Positions 43,499 to 56,200 of a DNA stretch of 64,000 nucleotides are shown here, piece after piece (the first letter of the stretch is position 1; each line of letters opens with the position of its first letter). Made by a program: the position numbers and the translations under genes. The stretch spans positions 153,250,096 to 153,314,095 of the forward strand of contig CM065802.1 of the NCBI GenBank assembly GCA_033398695.1, read 5' to 3'. This DNA is from Orobanche coerulescens (lineage: Eukaryota > Streptophyta > Magnoliopsida > Lamiales > Orobanchaceae). Under the pieces are notes generated by a model. The model worked only from the letters and a program-made list of their open reading frames with translations, had not been told where the DNA came from and made no database searches.

Positions 43499-45742
43499 TG
43501 TAATATCCACATTTTTCTTTCCCTTGTATTTTCATTTCCGGTGTATTTTTTTCAATTGTAGTGACCCTCGTGTATCTTTCAGTGTATCTTTCCTGTCATA
43601 TATTGATCTGATTCTCGTTATTGTTGTGCGGAACCGCCGTTTCGGGGTTGCCGTGGATCCATTCTATGTTATGATGCGTGTTGAGATGTTCCGTTTGGTG
43701 TTTCGTTCACATTCCGGTGTTTTGGACCGTTCATATTTCGTACCTAGCGCACGCTATCTTTTCTGCATAGCCAACGCTAGAGGTCCCTTAGTAGCGCACG
43801 CTGAGTTCATGTCATTTCTAATCTCCTCATTGTTCGAATTGTGTTTTGTTGGGCGAACCCTTTTAATCATGGCTTGGAACCACCGTTTTGGGGTTTCCGT
43901 ACTTCCATCTCGTGTTATTGTTTCCCAAATATTGATTCATATTGCTTTTATTCTCTTCCCGTATCATTTTCATCATTTTAGGACCCAAGGGGGGCGTGGG
44001 CCGCGACACAAGGAGTGTGCGCCGCGGCACACATATTTTCCAGTTTTTGGCCGAGCAGCCTGTACTGTGGGCCGCGGCACATGCCGGCATGGCCACGGCA
44101 CACTGTCGAGTCACTGCCGCGGCACACTCGTCCGGGCTGCGGCACACTCGTGTTGCACTTATCGGCCAAACCTTCTGTACCGTGTGCCGCGGCACACTGC
44201 CTAGTCACTGCCGCGGCACATTCGTCCGGGCCGCGGCACACTGCCGATCACTGGGCGCAGTTTTGGCCCTGTGCCGCGGCACACTTCGGCTGGGCCACGG
44301 CACACAGTGCAATCAGCACTATAATTGCATTTTTTTCAGCGAGATTCACTCATTTTCTTCCTTTTCTTCAACCATACGAGAGAGAGGGCTTGAGGGGGGA
44401 GACTTCCCATCATCTTTCACTTGAGTGTTTGATTTTCTTCATTTCCTTTCGATCGTGAAGCCCGGATAATCGATCTAACGCGTGTTCTTCGGATCAAAGT
44501 ACTTGGATCTTCAAAGGTAATATCTCTTAGAACCCTACTTTTGGATAATTTAGGGGTTTTGGGATTTTCGTCCGATTCATTCCATTTTGTTGGTGGATCC
44601 ATGATGAATATGATTAATCTTGTTGATACCATTAGTTTTCCTACGGATTCATGGTATATTTTCATGGTTTTGCGAAATCGAGAGGGTTTGGTTGTGGTCC
44701 GCCCTCGTTGTTATTTTTGTGCGAATATACATGAATCGTAGGCGGGTTTTCGGGTGTATTCCATTTCCGTATTCGTCTAGAGTTGGTTGTGATTATGTTC
44801 TTCGAATCGTTAGGTTCGGTTCTGTTGATTCTTAGCGTTCGTCGGTGTTTATCCTTTCCGTTCGTTGCGTCATCAATTATTCAAGGCAAGTGTTTTTGGA
44901 AACCTTTATGCTTAATGTGAAATGGTAATGTATTTTGTGTGTGATTTGCTCACCTCGGGATGGTCCGACGGGATCACGGAGGGAGTCGAAAGGGTTGAGT
45001 CCTCGATTCATGAGTTTGTTTAGCTAGCCAGCTCGGGAGGGTACTTAGAGGCCTCGGGCGGGATCAATGGTATTACCCTGTTCCCAAGGCGATGCATGTG
45101 CGTGTTTTGTTTGATGATATGGCTAGCTCGGGAGGGTCCTTAGAGGCCTCGGGCAGGATCAATGGTATTACCCTGTTCCCAAGGCAAATTGTTTGACTGT
45201 TTGTTTCCGGAAAAGACATGTCTGGTTTTGGTTTTTGAAATGATATTGGTGCATGTACTATGAAATGTGTAAGCGATTGGTTTGCCTTGATTACTTGTAC
45301 TAGCGTAATTGCTAACCCCTCTGGGGACCCGTTGTGGGGAAATTCTTGTTATGGATTTCAGGTTATGATCATCCGGACGAGCGAGCGCTGGGACAGTACG
45401 AGGATGTTGGCCAGGGTCGTTGACATGTGCATTTGGGTCTACTTATTTCTTTTGTCCATTTCGATATGGTTGTTTCCCATATTTATGAACTGATAGATTG
45501 TACTCGCGAGTACTTAGGCTTTTCATTTCAAACTCCGTTTTGTATTATTTTAAATTGTTACATCGTCGGTTGATGCTTATTCTCCGGTTGCTCCGGGCGT
45601 ATTTTTATTGTTGTATTGCTATATGTGTGTCCTCGCCAACCGAGATGATTGGTCGAGTGGTGGTTTCTTGTTATAGCCTGGTGGGTCCCATGTAGGGGTC
45701 CACGACGCTGTAATATACTTTGAATATCTCGGGGGTGTTACA
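43499..45742 (+). repeat. 3' LTR of element III (2244 bp)
   Basis: Same ends as the 5' LTR. CCGCGG cores start at 44001, 44022; 44072, 44093, 44117, 44137; 44187, 44211, 44231; 44274, 44295. It differs from the 5' LTR mainly by gain or loss of whole palindrome units, so the array changes by unit-sized steps. It is followed by target duplication TCGGC at 45743-45747. Confidence 0.94.
44001..44300 (+). promoter_or_regulatory. Palindrome array GTGCCGCGGCAC in 3' LTR III
   Basis: Eleven cores at 20-24 base steps, including some with one change (CCACGG, CTGCGG). It lies between U3 and a CTATAATTG TATA candidate, as in the 5' LTR. Confidence 0.83.
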
Positions 45743-48700
45743 TCGGCAACATACTTCCTCATCTAAGAGACGTGAAACACATTATGAATTCGGCTCAATG
45801 CCGGAGGTAAGGCCAATCGATAAGCCAGCACGCCTACTCAATCCAAAATCTCAAATGGTCCAATGAACCTCGGACTCAACTTCCCCCTTTTCCCGACACG
45901 GAAGATACCTCGACTCGGGGATACCTTGACCAAAACGTGGTCATGTACCTCGAACTCTAGTGGTCGACGAGATTATCCACATAAGACTTTTCTCGACTCT
46001 GAGCGGTCAACAAACGACTCCTGACCAAAGCTACCATCTCGCGGGCGGCTATAAGCATATTTGACTCGGTGCCGATTGATTCTGATAAGTCATCCCAACA
46101 CAAAGGAGATTGACAACGATGACCGTACAAGGCCTCGTAGGGTGCCATCTTAATCGAAGCATGCCAACTATTATTGTACGTGAACCCGATCAACGGTAGT
46201 TGGGCTTCCCAATCATCCTTCCAATCGAGAACACAAGCCCTCAACATGTCCTCCAATGTCTGAATAGTCCTCTCTGATTGTCTGTCGGATTGAGGGTGAA
46301 AAGTTGTGCTGAAATTAAGCTGAGTTCCCATAGCATGATGAATTGATTTCCAAAAACGTGACACGAATCGCCCGTCACAATCAGAAACGATACTCTTAGG
46401 AGTACTGTGCAATCTTACGATCTCTTTGATGAACAACTAGGCAAGTCTCTCGGGACCCCACGTATCCTTAATCTCAAGGAAATGAGCTGACTTAGTTAAA
46501 CGGTCCACGATTACCCATATTGTATTAATGCCACGACGACTCGTCGGAAAACTCGTGATGAAGTCCATAGAAATATCTTTCCACTTCCACTCTGGTATAG
46601 GGAGCGGTTTCAGCATACCCGTCGGTCGCTGATGTTCTGTCTTGACTTGCTGACAGGTTAAACATCTTGAAACAAATTCTGCGATTTCTCGCTTCATATT
46701 AGTCCACCAGTAATTCTGTTTCAAGTCCTTGTACATCTTGCTAGACTCCGGATGAATGGAATAAGGGGTAGCATGAGCTTCTCTCAAAATCAAGTTTTTC
46801 AACTCGTCATTCGCCGGAATGCATAACCGGTTCTTAAATCGCAAAAGTCCATCCTCGTGGACCACAAATCCAGGGGCTTTCCCCTGATCCATATCATCTC
46901 GAATGCGCAACAAAAATGGGTCTGAACCCTGATTCACTCTGATCGCCTCCTCGAGTGGCGATGAAATCTCTAACATGCAAAGTTGCCCTTGCACTCGCTG
47001 TAACCAGACCTCGATCTCGGGTCTCAGAAATTCCTGTTGAAGTTCCTTCTGAACTGTTAAACGAGCAAGCATTTGCTCCTGAACGGATTTATGACTCAAG
47101 GCATCGGCGACAATGTTCGCCTTACCCGGGTGGTATTGAATCTCAATATCATAATCTTTGATTAGTTCCAACCACCGTCTCTGTCGCATATTTAACTCCT
47201 TCTGAGTAAATATATATACTTCAAACTCTTATGATCGGTGAAAATCTGACAGGTGACGCCATAAAGGTAATGACGCCAAATCTTCAACGCGAAAACCACG
47301 GCTGCTAGTTCTAGGTCGTGGGTCGGATAATTGGCCTCATAAGGCCTCAGTTGCCGCGAAGCATAGGCAATCACTTTCCCATTCTGCATTAATACACATC
47401 CAAGACTGTGTCCAGACGCGTCACTATAAACCACAAATCCTTCCGTCCCTTGTGGCAAGGAAAGGACAGGTGCTGAAATTAACCGGATCTTGAGTTCCTC
47501 AAAACTCTGTTGACACGCACCGGACCACGCGTATTTCTTATCCTTCCGCAAAAGGTTCGTCATGGGTTGAGCGATTTTAGAAAATCCTTCCACAAATCGC
47601 CGATAATAACCAGCTAATCCGAGAAAGCTTCGGATTTCCTTAACATTCTTCGGAGGTTGCCAATCTCGGATAGCTTCCATCTTCTGAGGGTCGACATGTA
47701 CTCCGTCTCATGAAATCACATGTCCGAGAAACGTCACTCCGGACATCTAAAACTCATATTTGGAAAACTTCCCATAAAGTTGCTCTCGTCTCAACACTTC
47801 GAGAACCTGATGAAGGTGAAATTCGTGCTCCTCTAGATCGCGAGAATAAATCAAAATGTCATCAAAGAAGACAACCATGAACTGATCCAAATAGTTGATG
47901 AAAACCCGATTTATTAATTCCATGAATACCACAGGTGCATTAGTTAACCCAAACGGCATTACCACAAACTCATAATGACCATAGCGTGTTTGAAACGCCG
48001 TTCTAGCAATATCCGACTCTCGAATTCGCAACTGATGATACCCAGATCTTAAATCGATCTTGGAAAATATTGAAGCTCCCTAAAGTTGATCCAAAAGATC
48101 ATCGATGCAGTGTAGGGGATATTTATTCTTGATCGTCACGCTGTTAAACTCTCGGTAAATAATACACAAGCGAAAAGAACCGTCTTTCTTCTTGACAAAT
48201 AACACAAGTTCTCCCCACGGGGACGCACTCGGTCGGATATAACCTTTCTTGGTCAATTCCTCCAGTTAATTCTTCAATTCCTGCATTTCGGTCGGGGCCA
48301 TCCGATACGGTGCCTTCGATATTGGGGATGTACCAGGCTCCAACCCTATTGTGAATTCCACATCTCTCTGTGGAGGCAAACCAGGTAACTCGTCTGGAAA
48401 CACATCGGCATATTCTCTCACTACAGGAATATCCGCCAACATCACTGATGATTTCTCGGTCTTGATCATATATCACCAATAAACAACACACCCCTGATTG
48501 AGTAATTTCACTGCTTTCATCATATTAATGACTCTTCCGGAACAGCTGGGATTAACTCCCTGAAATACACATTTGACTCCATTGTCTGAAATGATAGTGA
48601 CCATACGCTTACGGACACTAAGGATGGCATCATGACGATCCATCCAATCAATACCCAAAATGACGTCATCTCTAGGTAAATCTACCATAATCGGGTCTAC

Positions 48701-50254
48701 CAACCAAACACGGCCATGAAGTTGAATCGGACAATTCTTAATCTCACGATTTCCGATAATTCTTCTACCATCTGGTAGACCAATGACATAAGGTTCACAA
48801 TTAGTAGCACTATCCATACGTAGTGTACTCAAACATGACTTGGAAATGAATGAATGTGATGCACCAGTATCAAAAAGGGTACACACAGGTTGAGATAAAA
48901 TTTCGAGTGTACCTGAGATCATTCGGGCCTCCGGATCGCCGGTCCTCTTCATCTCATAAATTCGGGGCTTGCCAACCCCGGAACCCGATGCTCTCATCTG
49001 ATAGCTGTGGGCTCCGCCTTTGTTTGCTCCCGTCGTCTAGAATGACGCGGACTGAGTGGCCTGATTTTGAACTGCTGACTGCTTCAGGGCCTGAGATATC
49101 ACCGGAGTAGGTTTGGAGTCTCTTCGGCAAAAACGGGCCTTATGCCCAGCAATCCCATAGTTGTTGCACGTTATGGTCTGTCTCGGACACTTAGTGCTGA
49201 AATGACCCTGTTCTCCGCAGTTGAAACAGGTGATGGATGAACTGGCCGCTCGGGACTGAGATTCCATGGGTCTCGGCGCCATAGGAGGTCGCTCAGAAAA
49301 AGTAGAGCCCGCACGAGGCTTCTTGAAGGTTGCCTGACTGCCTTTAGACTGATTACGATTCTTTGACTTCTTGCTAGCAGATGAAGGTTGTTGCTTAGCA
49401 ATCTCCTTAGCAGTAAGCTCATAAGTAAGAGCTTTCTCGATGAATTCGGCCAGGGTGGTGCAATTGTGATTAAGCAACTGCATCCGCATACGAGGTTTGA
49501 ACCTCTTACAGAAGTATTTAATCTTATCCGCCTCGGAGTGGATAATAGATGAAGCGAAAGGGAGTAGCTCCTGAAATTTCTCGGTGATGACGAGAACATC
49601 ATCGTCCGCTGAAGGGTCGGTAATGAGTAATTCTGATAACTTGGCCTCCCTGAGTGGGGCCGAATAATATCTCTCCATCATGAGGGTCTTGAACTGATCC
49701 CAAGTACAAGATCCGTCGGTAGGCTTCAAAGATAACTACCAAGAGTGAGCGCTCTTACCCAGATAATAAGCCGCGACTGAAACTTTATGCCCTTCGGGGC
49801 AATCCACCATAGCAAAAAGCTTCTCAAAGTGTTCAAGCCAGTGAATAATATCCGCTGGTTCAGATGAGCCCTCGAAAGTAGGTGGCCTCTGGTGAGAGAT
49901 GTCGCCAATGATATTGCTCACACTCCTCTCTTGCCTCTGAGGTGGTGGCGGAGGCGCCTGTTGAATCTGAGCATTTGAGTTTTGCATCGTCTCCATGAGG
50001 CATGCCATCTGAGTCATTTGGGCCATCATGCCCTGCATAAAAGCGAGTGGATCTACCCGAACACCTTCTGACTGAGCTGTGTCCCGGGTACGACTCCCTG
50101 ACAGTGAATGATTATTTCCAGGTGAATGAGTGGCAGCGTCGCTGCTCGATGAATTAACATTATTCCTCGCATTCGCGTGTGTATTCGCGCGAGTTCCCAG
50201 GTTTCGGCCCGCACCGCGGCCTCTTCCCCTGCGTCCTCTGACAGCTCTCTCCAT
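45743..50254 (-). pseudogene. gag-pol: Element V gag-pol, main part, heavily mutated
   Basis: The ATG (complement of 50252-50254) follows CTACTTCAGT and opens an Arg/Gly-rich N terminus. Gag has the capsid-type block, one good zinc knuckle (CFNCGEQGHFSTKC) and a second with Cys changed to Tyr (CNNYG). Protease shows LFDTGASHSF. RT has FFDD in place of FIDD. RNase H ([15 protein letters not shown]), integrase zinc finger and core follow. Stops (plus-strand positions): 49736, 49037, 48473, 48266, 48080, 47747, 47708, 46437, about 45835 and 45763. Frameshifts lie near 47205 (a TA gained in a TATATA run) and near 45960. The gene is cut at 45743 by element III and resumes at 36252 with the chromodomain. 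Confidence 0.88.
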
Positions 50255-50451
50255 ACTGAAGTAGGAAAGTCACATGACAATTATAGATCTCGCATGAGTA
50301 CCGCATTATGATTATGTTATGAAATGATGATAGTGAGCATACGCGCTCTAACACAATGATTACATGAAGGATCAACTGAGGTGACATGATTATCTGATGA
50401 AATTCTTGAAATGATTATCTTGAACAAGTTAACAAGATTAATGGTACGATC

Positions 50452-50963
50452 TAGGGGTGAGCAAAACCGAACCGGGAAACCGGAAAAAACCGACGAAACC
50501 GAAACTGAAAAACCGAAACCAAATCAAAACCATCGGTTTGGGTTTAGAATTTTTAAAAACCGAAAACTCGGTTTCGGTTTATACACTAGAAACCGAACCA
50601 TTAAAACCGAACCGAACCGATATCATTTAATATATACATTTCATAAATTTTATATGTTTATATGCATTATGAAGAATAGACAAAACGGTATCCTGGTCTG
50701 GTGGTTAGGATGTTGGTAGTCCGCGCATTGGTCCCGGGTTCGATTCCTATCCAATGCACATTTTAAGTTTTTTTTGCTTGTTAAATCCAAAAATCTGGTT
50801 GGTTGGGTTTAAACCCGAAACCGACCCATAAAAACCGAAAAACCGAGAACCGAACCCATTGGGTTGGTTTCGGTTTCGATTTGATTTTTTGAAAACCGAA
50901 GCTTGTCGGTTTGGGTTCGGTTTTAGCCTAAAACCGACCCAAACCGACCCATGCTCACCCCTA
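50452..50963. mobile_element. hAT-type MITE (512 bp) with 8-bp target duplication
   Basis: Terminal inverted repeats TAGGGGTGAGCA and TGCTCACCCCTA are perfect, flanked by an 8-bp duplication GTACGATC (50444-50451 and 50964-50971), both hallmarks of hAT elements. The interior is dominated by AACCGA-type repeats on both sides (mirror-complementary in part) around a tRNA-like core. It has no transposase and would depend on one in trans. Confidence 0.9.
50686..50756 (+). ncRNA. tRNA-like segment with Pol III boxes inside the MITE
   Basis: It has an A-box-like TGGTCTGGTGG (50694-50704) and a consensus B box GGTTCGATTCC (50737-50747) at normal tRNA spacing, followed by T runs from 50762. No convincing acceptor stem is seen, so it is not a working tRNA; a SINE or tRNA remnant captured by the MITE is more likely. 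Confidence 0.5.
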
Positions 50964-51058
50964 GTACGATCCTCAAGATCAACAACTGAGTAATGAAATG
51001 AACTGAGTGATTAATGAGTTAACATGATCGACATGATCAAAAATGAAAATGATGATTG

Positions 51059-53699
51059 TGTAACACCCCCAATCCACTCAGGGATATTACACGCCGTAGA
51101 CCCTCTCCTCGAAGGTCTACCAGGCTGGTAACAGCATTTAACATCTCGACAATGCCTTCAAGGCTAAATGACTCAGTAGACCGATTTGGTCTTTCAATAA
51201 AAATATACAACTCAATTATAACATATACCCACGCAGGGGTCAAAATACAATAAACTCCCGTACAACGGGGAAAAGATACTGCAGCGGAAAAAAAAATACA
51301 ACTAGACCAATACGACATCAACGTATCCTCGTGTGATTAGTATCGTTCATCTTTCATCATCCTCCGTGCCGACCCTGTGTTATGCTCCAAAACCTGAATG
51401 CAAAAATAGACATCCACCCCCCGAATACTCGGGGGTTAGCAAAACTCCACTGTTTTGCTAGTGCAAATACAAAGTGCAAATACGAGCCATACAATTCACA
51501 TTCCACGAATAACAATAACCCGGAATCCTCAAAGATCCAAACGAAACGAAAAGTACTTCTCGAGGCAAGGGTTTGAGAAAACCTTTAAAAATCGAAATAC
51601 CATAAATCAATGGAAATAATTTATAAGACGGTTTAGAATGCCATCGAGAGTTTTAATAGAAAACCATTTAGGATTATCAAATCCTACTTTTCAAAATCCA
51701 CAAGACAAAAGGGGTCGCCGCCCCAAATCTTTACTTTCCGAAAAATGACATTTACCAACCCGTTGGGATTTTAGCCCCAAATCCATAAAATGACTTTTAC
51801 AAAACCATTGGGATTTTAGCCCCAAATCTCATCAACTCACAGTACACAAGAACGACCACAAGGTTCGTCTCCCAACATCAAAATCCACAAATAAAGGATT
51901 TAAAACAAACAACAAAATACTCTAGTGCCATCCTAGCCAAGTAAGCTAAACGAACAACTTACCTCTTACACACTTAGTCGATGCATGCAATCATGAAAAC
52001 CATTCAAAAGCGCTCATTTCCGGAAATGCCAATAATCCAAATCACAGTTGCAAAATGCACCACAATTAACCGTCGATCCACACCTCCGTGGACCCCTACC
52101 GAGACCCTATCGGATCTAACCCGTAGTGGTTAAAAGCAAAGCTCGTCGATCCACACCTCCGTGGACCCCTACCGAGACCCCGTCGGATCTAACCCGTAGT
52201 GAGCATACACACACACGTTACTCATGCAATACTAATATGCTAAGAATGTAAGTTCATTAAGAATACTCACTAGAGATGGCCATTAACTCGACACCATTAT
52301 CAAACTCTTCAAAAATACATTAACAAGATTAAATACGGAATACACGATTCCATAACTTAAACAATAGGAGTATCATCATAAAAGCCTTCAACGTTCAAAA
52401 TAACCAAATCATAATCAATTCTCAAAACACCGTTCACAAAACACACACGTTTTGAAAGAAAGCCTTTAACGAGGCCAAACCGAAATCCTTTGAAACTTCA
52501 TTTCAAACAACCAAACAAACACACCAAGACGATCACCGATCATCATATCCACAAAATAAGAAGAGTATGGGCAAGGTACTTGCCTCAAACCACGATTGCA
52601 ATAAGACGACGGATAGGGCCAGCGGTCGAATAGCCCCGAACCCCGAACAATATCAAGAACGCGATAGCACCACGAGTATTACGAGAATAACACCACACGA
52701 ATCATCAATCACCAAACGGAATTCAACATCGGAATCCTCGAACACCTATAAACCTCCTAAGTAACAATAACACATGGTTACGACGAGAATCAAGGCCAAA
52801 AACGGAAATCCCAACAAACTATCGAAGGAAACTCATTGGGACATTTAATCGAACACTAAATGTTCAATAATTCCCAAGAACACTCGAATCGTCGATCGAG
52901 TTAAACAAACTTGATATATGGATATACAACCCATAGAACATGATTAATAACATCATACTACACCAATCGATGTATCAAAATCGGATTAGAAACGAAATCA
53001 AGAACAATTTCTCCAGAAAGTCAACTTGAAGGATAATCAAGAAATATACCTTGATTTGGATGAAGGATTCAAGTAGAGGTCAAAAATCTACAACAAGACT
53101 TGAGGTAGATGATCTCTACAAGTTTGGGAGCACTCAAAATCGCCCAAAAATCGCCCACAATCGCCTAAGATGAAGGAGGAAGAAGAGAGGAGAAAAAATG
53201 AAGTTTTTCTCCTCGCAAATCTGCTAAAAAACGCAGAAAAAGCCCGTGTGCCGCGGCACAGGATGAGTTTGCCGCGGCCCAGGGCCAAGAAAAATGCCCA
53301 GGAATTAGCTTAGTGCCGCGGCACACGGTACAGCCCCCTTCAACACCAAAAAGGCACACCGTGCAGTCTTCGCTATTTCGACCATAACTCCTTCGTCTGG
53401 ACTCCGATTGACTCACCATTTGAACCATTGGAAAGCTAACTTGATTCTCTATAATGTTGCAAAGATTCAGAATTTTTGGAGTTTCCAAGAATTAATGGTG
53501 ACTTTACAAAGTCGAACTCCCACGTGAAAAAGTCGATTAAGGACACGGAACTCAACAAAACGACACCGAAACGAACTCGGATGACAAAAAGTGCAGAATT
53601 AATCATTCTCGGAATGACGAAACGGTCATGATAGAGTTGTCAAAACGAACTTCTTCCGAAAAAAGAAAATTACCGAAATTCGAAATTGCGGATATTACA
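51059..53699 (-). repeat. LTR IV, left copy (2641 bp)
   Basis: On the plus strand TGTAACACCCCCAATCCACT to GCGGATATTACA. It holds a two-copy U5 module (52072-52203), donor-like AAG/GTATAT (GT at 53049-53048) and a reduced CCGCGG array at 53251, 53272 and 53316. No clear TATA box was found between the array and the donor. Confidence 0.88.
53251..53321 (-). promoter_or_regulatory. CCGCGG palindromes in LTR IV (left copy)
   Basis: Cores start at 53251, 53272 and 53316, steps 21 and 44 (two pitches). The same word as LTR III; the right LTR has four cores. Confidence 0.7.
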
Positions 53700-56200
53700 T
53701 TCTACCCTCCTTAAAAGAAGTTTCGTCCCGAAACTTAAAACAAGTAGGGGGGAGCAATATACCCGCCAGGAAAACTCGACGAGATACACCAAAAACAGAA
53801 AACTCGCGCCCAACGGCGAAACGCTGCAAGAAACGCAAAGAGACATACGGCGTGAAAACACGCTCCACGACGACCAACACAACGTCGCCGTTAGGGATAT
53901 AATAAAACCAACAAATGACAAGCGTCATCAAACGGATAATATAGCCAAGTCAATTATCCGACAATCACAAAACACAACGAACGAAAGTCAGTATGATTGA
54001 CCAACCCAACGGTACATCAATCGAAACGCGAGCCAATCGCCGAACTAATACGGAATTCCACCGCCCAAGGGTTGGAAGATCGAAAAAGAGACTAATTTCC
54101 CGAACTGATGGGAATTACGAAGGAGCCTGAACGTTCACCAATCACGGAACGAGATCAACAAAAACCGAAAAATCAAACGATCGAACCACAATGATCGAGA
54201 CAACAAAAATCAAGCAATCATGTCCGAATCACGAAGAACAATGAAATTCAAACAATAACTCCAAGGTTCACATCTCGACTCGAGACAACATATGATCCGG
54301 TGAAAACAACAAGATGTGCATTCACATAAGATCCACAGGAATTGGAATAGCAATCGAAAAGTCACAACGACAAACGAGTAATTCCGAAACAATACCACCC
54401 TCGTTCGATCAACAAAAGCAAGGGGCAAGACAAGCTCAGAAAATGTCAACGAACATAAATGAGTCGACAAAGTCGAAAACACAAGAGTTCCAAATCCGAT
54501 CCACTTCGAATAAAAGAACTAATAGAACCAGATGATGTCACTTCCGAACAAGGTTCACAAGAATCGAACCGAACTCGAAAAAGTCACAACGATAACCAGA
54601 TCGACCCACAACAAGATCACAGTTCGTTCGGACGATGAAACCGAAATACAGAACAATTTCATAAAGTTTCAACGAACATGAGCGAATCGATAGACTGGAG
54701 AAAGAGAAAATACAGAAGCCAAAATAGTACGAGTATTACCCCCGACCTCATCCACGAAATTCACAAAACAGGAGCAAGGTAACAAGACGTTAAACAACCG
54801 ACACATAACGGAACGATCACCGATGCACACGACCATACCAACCCAAGCTCTAACAGCTCGCACATGCGCGACAACGCAGAAATCACCACGAGGCGACAAT
54901 ATTCAACACCAACATCCCACCTCTCACAAGGGGCTAACACAACAAATGTGTGGAAAACGACTCAACGCTCACACCGCCAATTCGGTCATACTGGAGCAAA
55001 CATAAAAATGACAACGCGAACATCATAAATATATATACCCTCAAACGGGAATGGATAGGTTTTAAAACGAAAACATCATTTTGAAAATAATTTAGAAGAA
55101 CACCGATTGATCTCGAGTATCACCTTTCAAAAGTACAAACGTGAAACATCGTTATGGAGACTTTAGAGAACCATTTCACATTTGATAAAAATGAGGACAC
55201 TTTCTCTTAGTGAAAACTTTCAGAATATTCGACCCTCGGGTCTAAATAAAAGTATTTCTAAAACATTAAAAATATCTCAAAACATTTTGGTCCCCGAGGC
55301 AGAAAAATTTTGAAATATATTGTGGCACCTGGATGTACCACAAGAAAATAGCTCATTTGAAAAAAAAATATGTCTCGAAATTTATTTCTAAGATACTCAA
55401 GTTTTCGAAAATAATTCAATGCCAAAAAGGACGATGCCAAAAAGGCTGATGACGGTAATATTTCAAAAACTCACAGAAGCCATTTACAAAATGCTAAATA
55501 CCGTCATAAGAATTTCGCCAAAATGATCAAGGTCATAATGCCAAAAACTCAGTTAAGGGAATCGGTTTTCGAAATAAAACTCGGTCGGTAAAATATCGAA
55601 AGTCATTACAAAAGAACTCACGCAGCGGATTAAAGAAATACAGTTCAACATGCACAATCCAACACTACTCCTCATAAGAACAAAATATTAGAGTCAAATA
55701 ACCACATTCAGAACAAAACCACTGGCCCCATTCGAGGCCTCTAAAGACCCTACCACACTGGCTAGTGAACAAGTCGAACGTGCATAAGCACAAAGCTTCC
55801 ACAAGAGAACTTGTAAAACGTGAAAATCGATTCGAAAATCATCATCAACGGACAAAAACAACAATAAAAGACATCACAAGTGATGACACTCCTCGTATAA
55901 ATCAAATACGAGAGTCGATTAAATACATATCGTGAAATCAAAATCCACATAAGGATTCCATCACTTAACAAATAATCATAAAATAGCTCGTGTCACACGA
56001 GGCACAACACAAAGAAGGGAGACTTACTTCCACAGGTTGCACGAAGATGATGATCGCCCCACGATACTAATCACGACCAACAAACTCAAACGACGCGTCG
56101 CGACACGACTCAATCAGACTAAATCCGACGAGACAAAACTCAATAGACACCACTGACCCGACAGCCTAGGTTTCCACAACCTAAGCTCCGATACCATTTA
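53700..56200 (-). other. LARD internal region, first copy
   Basis: 2501 bp. At the left are a polypurine tract (AAGGAGGGTAGAA on the minus strand) and hairpin AAGTTTCG-GGA-CGAAACTT (about 53719-53737); at the right is the primer site 56185-56196. I find no gag, protease, RT or integrase motifs in any frame; the small open frames look incidental. A GAGGCCTCTAAAGACCCT stretch (about 55731-55750) resembles the U5 module of LTRs I and III. Confidence 0.8.
56185..56196 (-). promoter_or_regulatory. Primer-binding site of LARD, first internal copy
   Basis: TGGTATCGGAGC on the minus strand, four bases from the LTR at 56201; tRNA-iMet type. The second copy is at 61321-61332. Confidence 0.85.

Larger units (their letters stand above)
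36253..45742 (+). mobile_element. Element III: structurally complete chromodomain Gypsy element (9490 bp)
   Basis: It has both LTRs (2300 and 2244 bp), a tRNA-iMet-type primer site, gag-pol, a polypurine tract and a perfect 5-bp target duplication TCGGC. It is inserted in element V pol between integrase and chromodomain. The coding frame is closely related to element I, but the LTRs are clearly different in U3, with another palindrome word. The element cannot be autonomous because gag-pol has at least four stops and a frameshift. Confidence 0.95.
50255..51058 (-). other. Leader of element V, interrupted by a hAT MITE
   Basis: Between the gag start and the LARD array. A CAG acceptor precedes the ATG (AG at 50257-50256). 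The sequence is otherwise AT-rich with many ATGA and TGAT steps and no gene. The primer site and 5' LTR of element V are not in the window. Confidence 0.6.

Noticed and set aside
50686..50756. Functional tRNA gene
   Set aside because: A and B boxes are present, but no matching acceptor stem or clear anticodon arm, and it is enclosed in a MITE.
53686..54000. About 100-codon open frame in the LARD internal region
   Set aside because: It crosses the LTR boundary, polypurine tract and hairpin, has no known motif, and reads against element orientation. Conservation in the second copy only reflects the tandem duplication.
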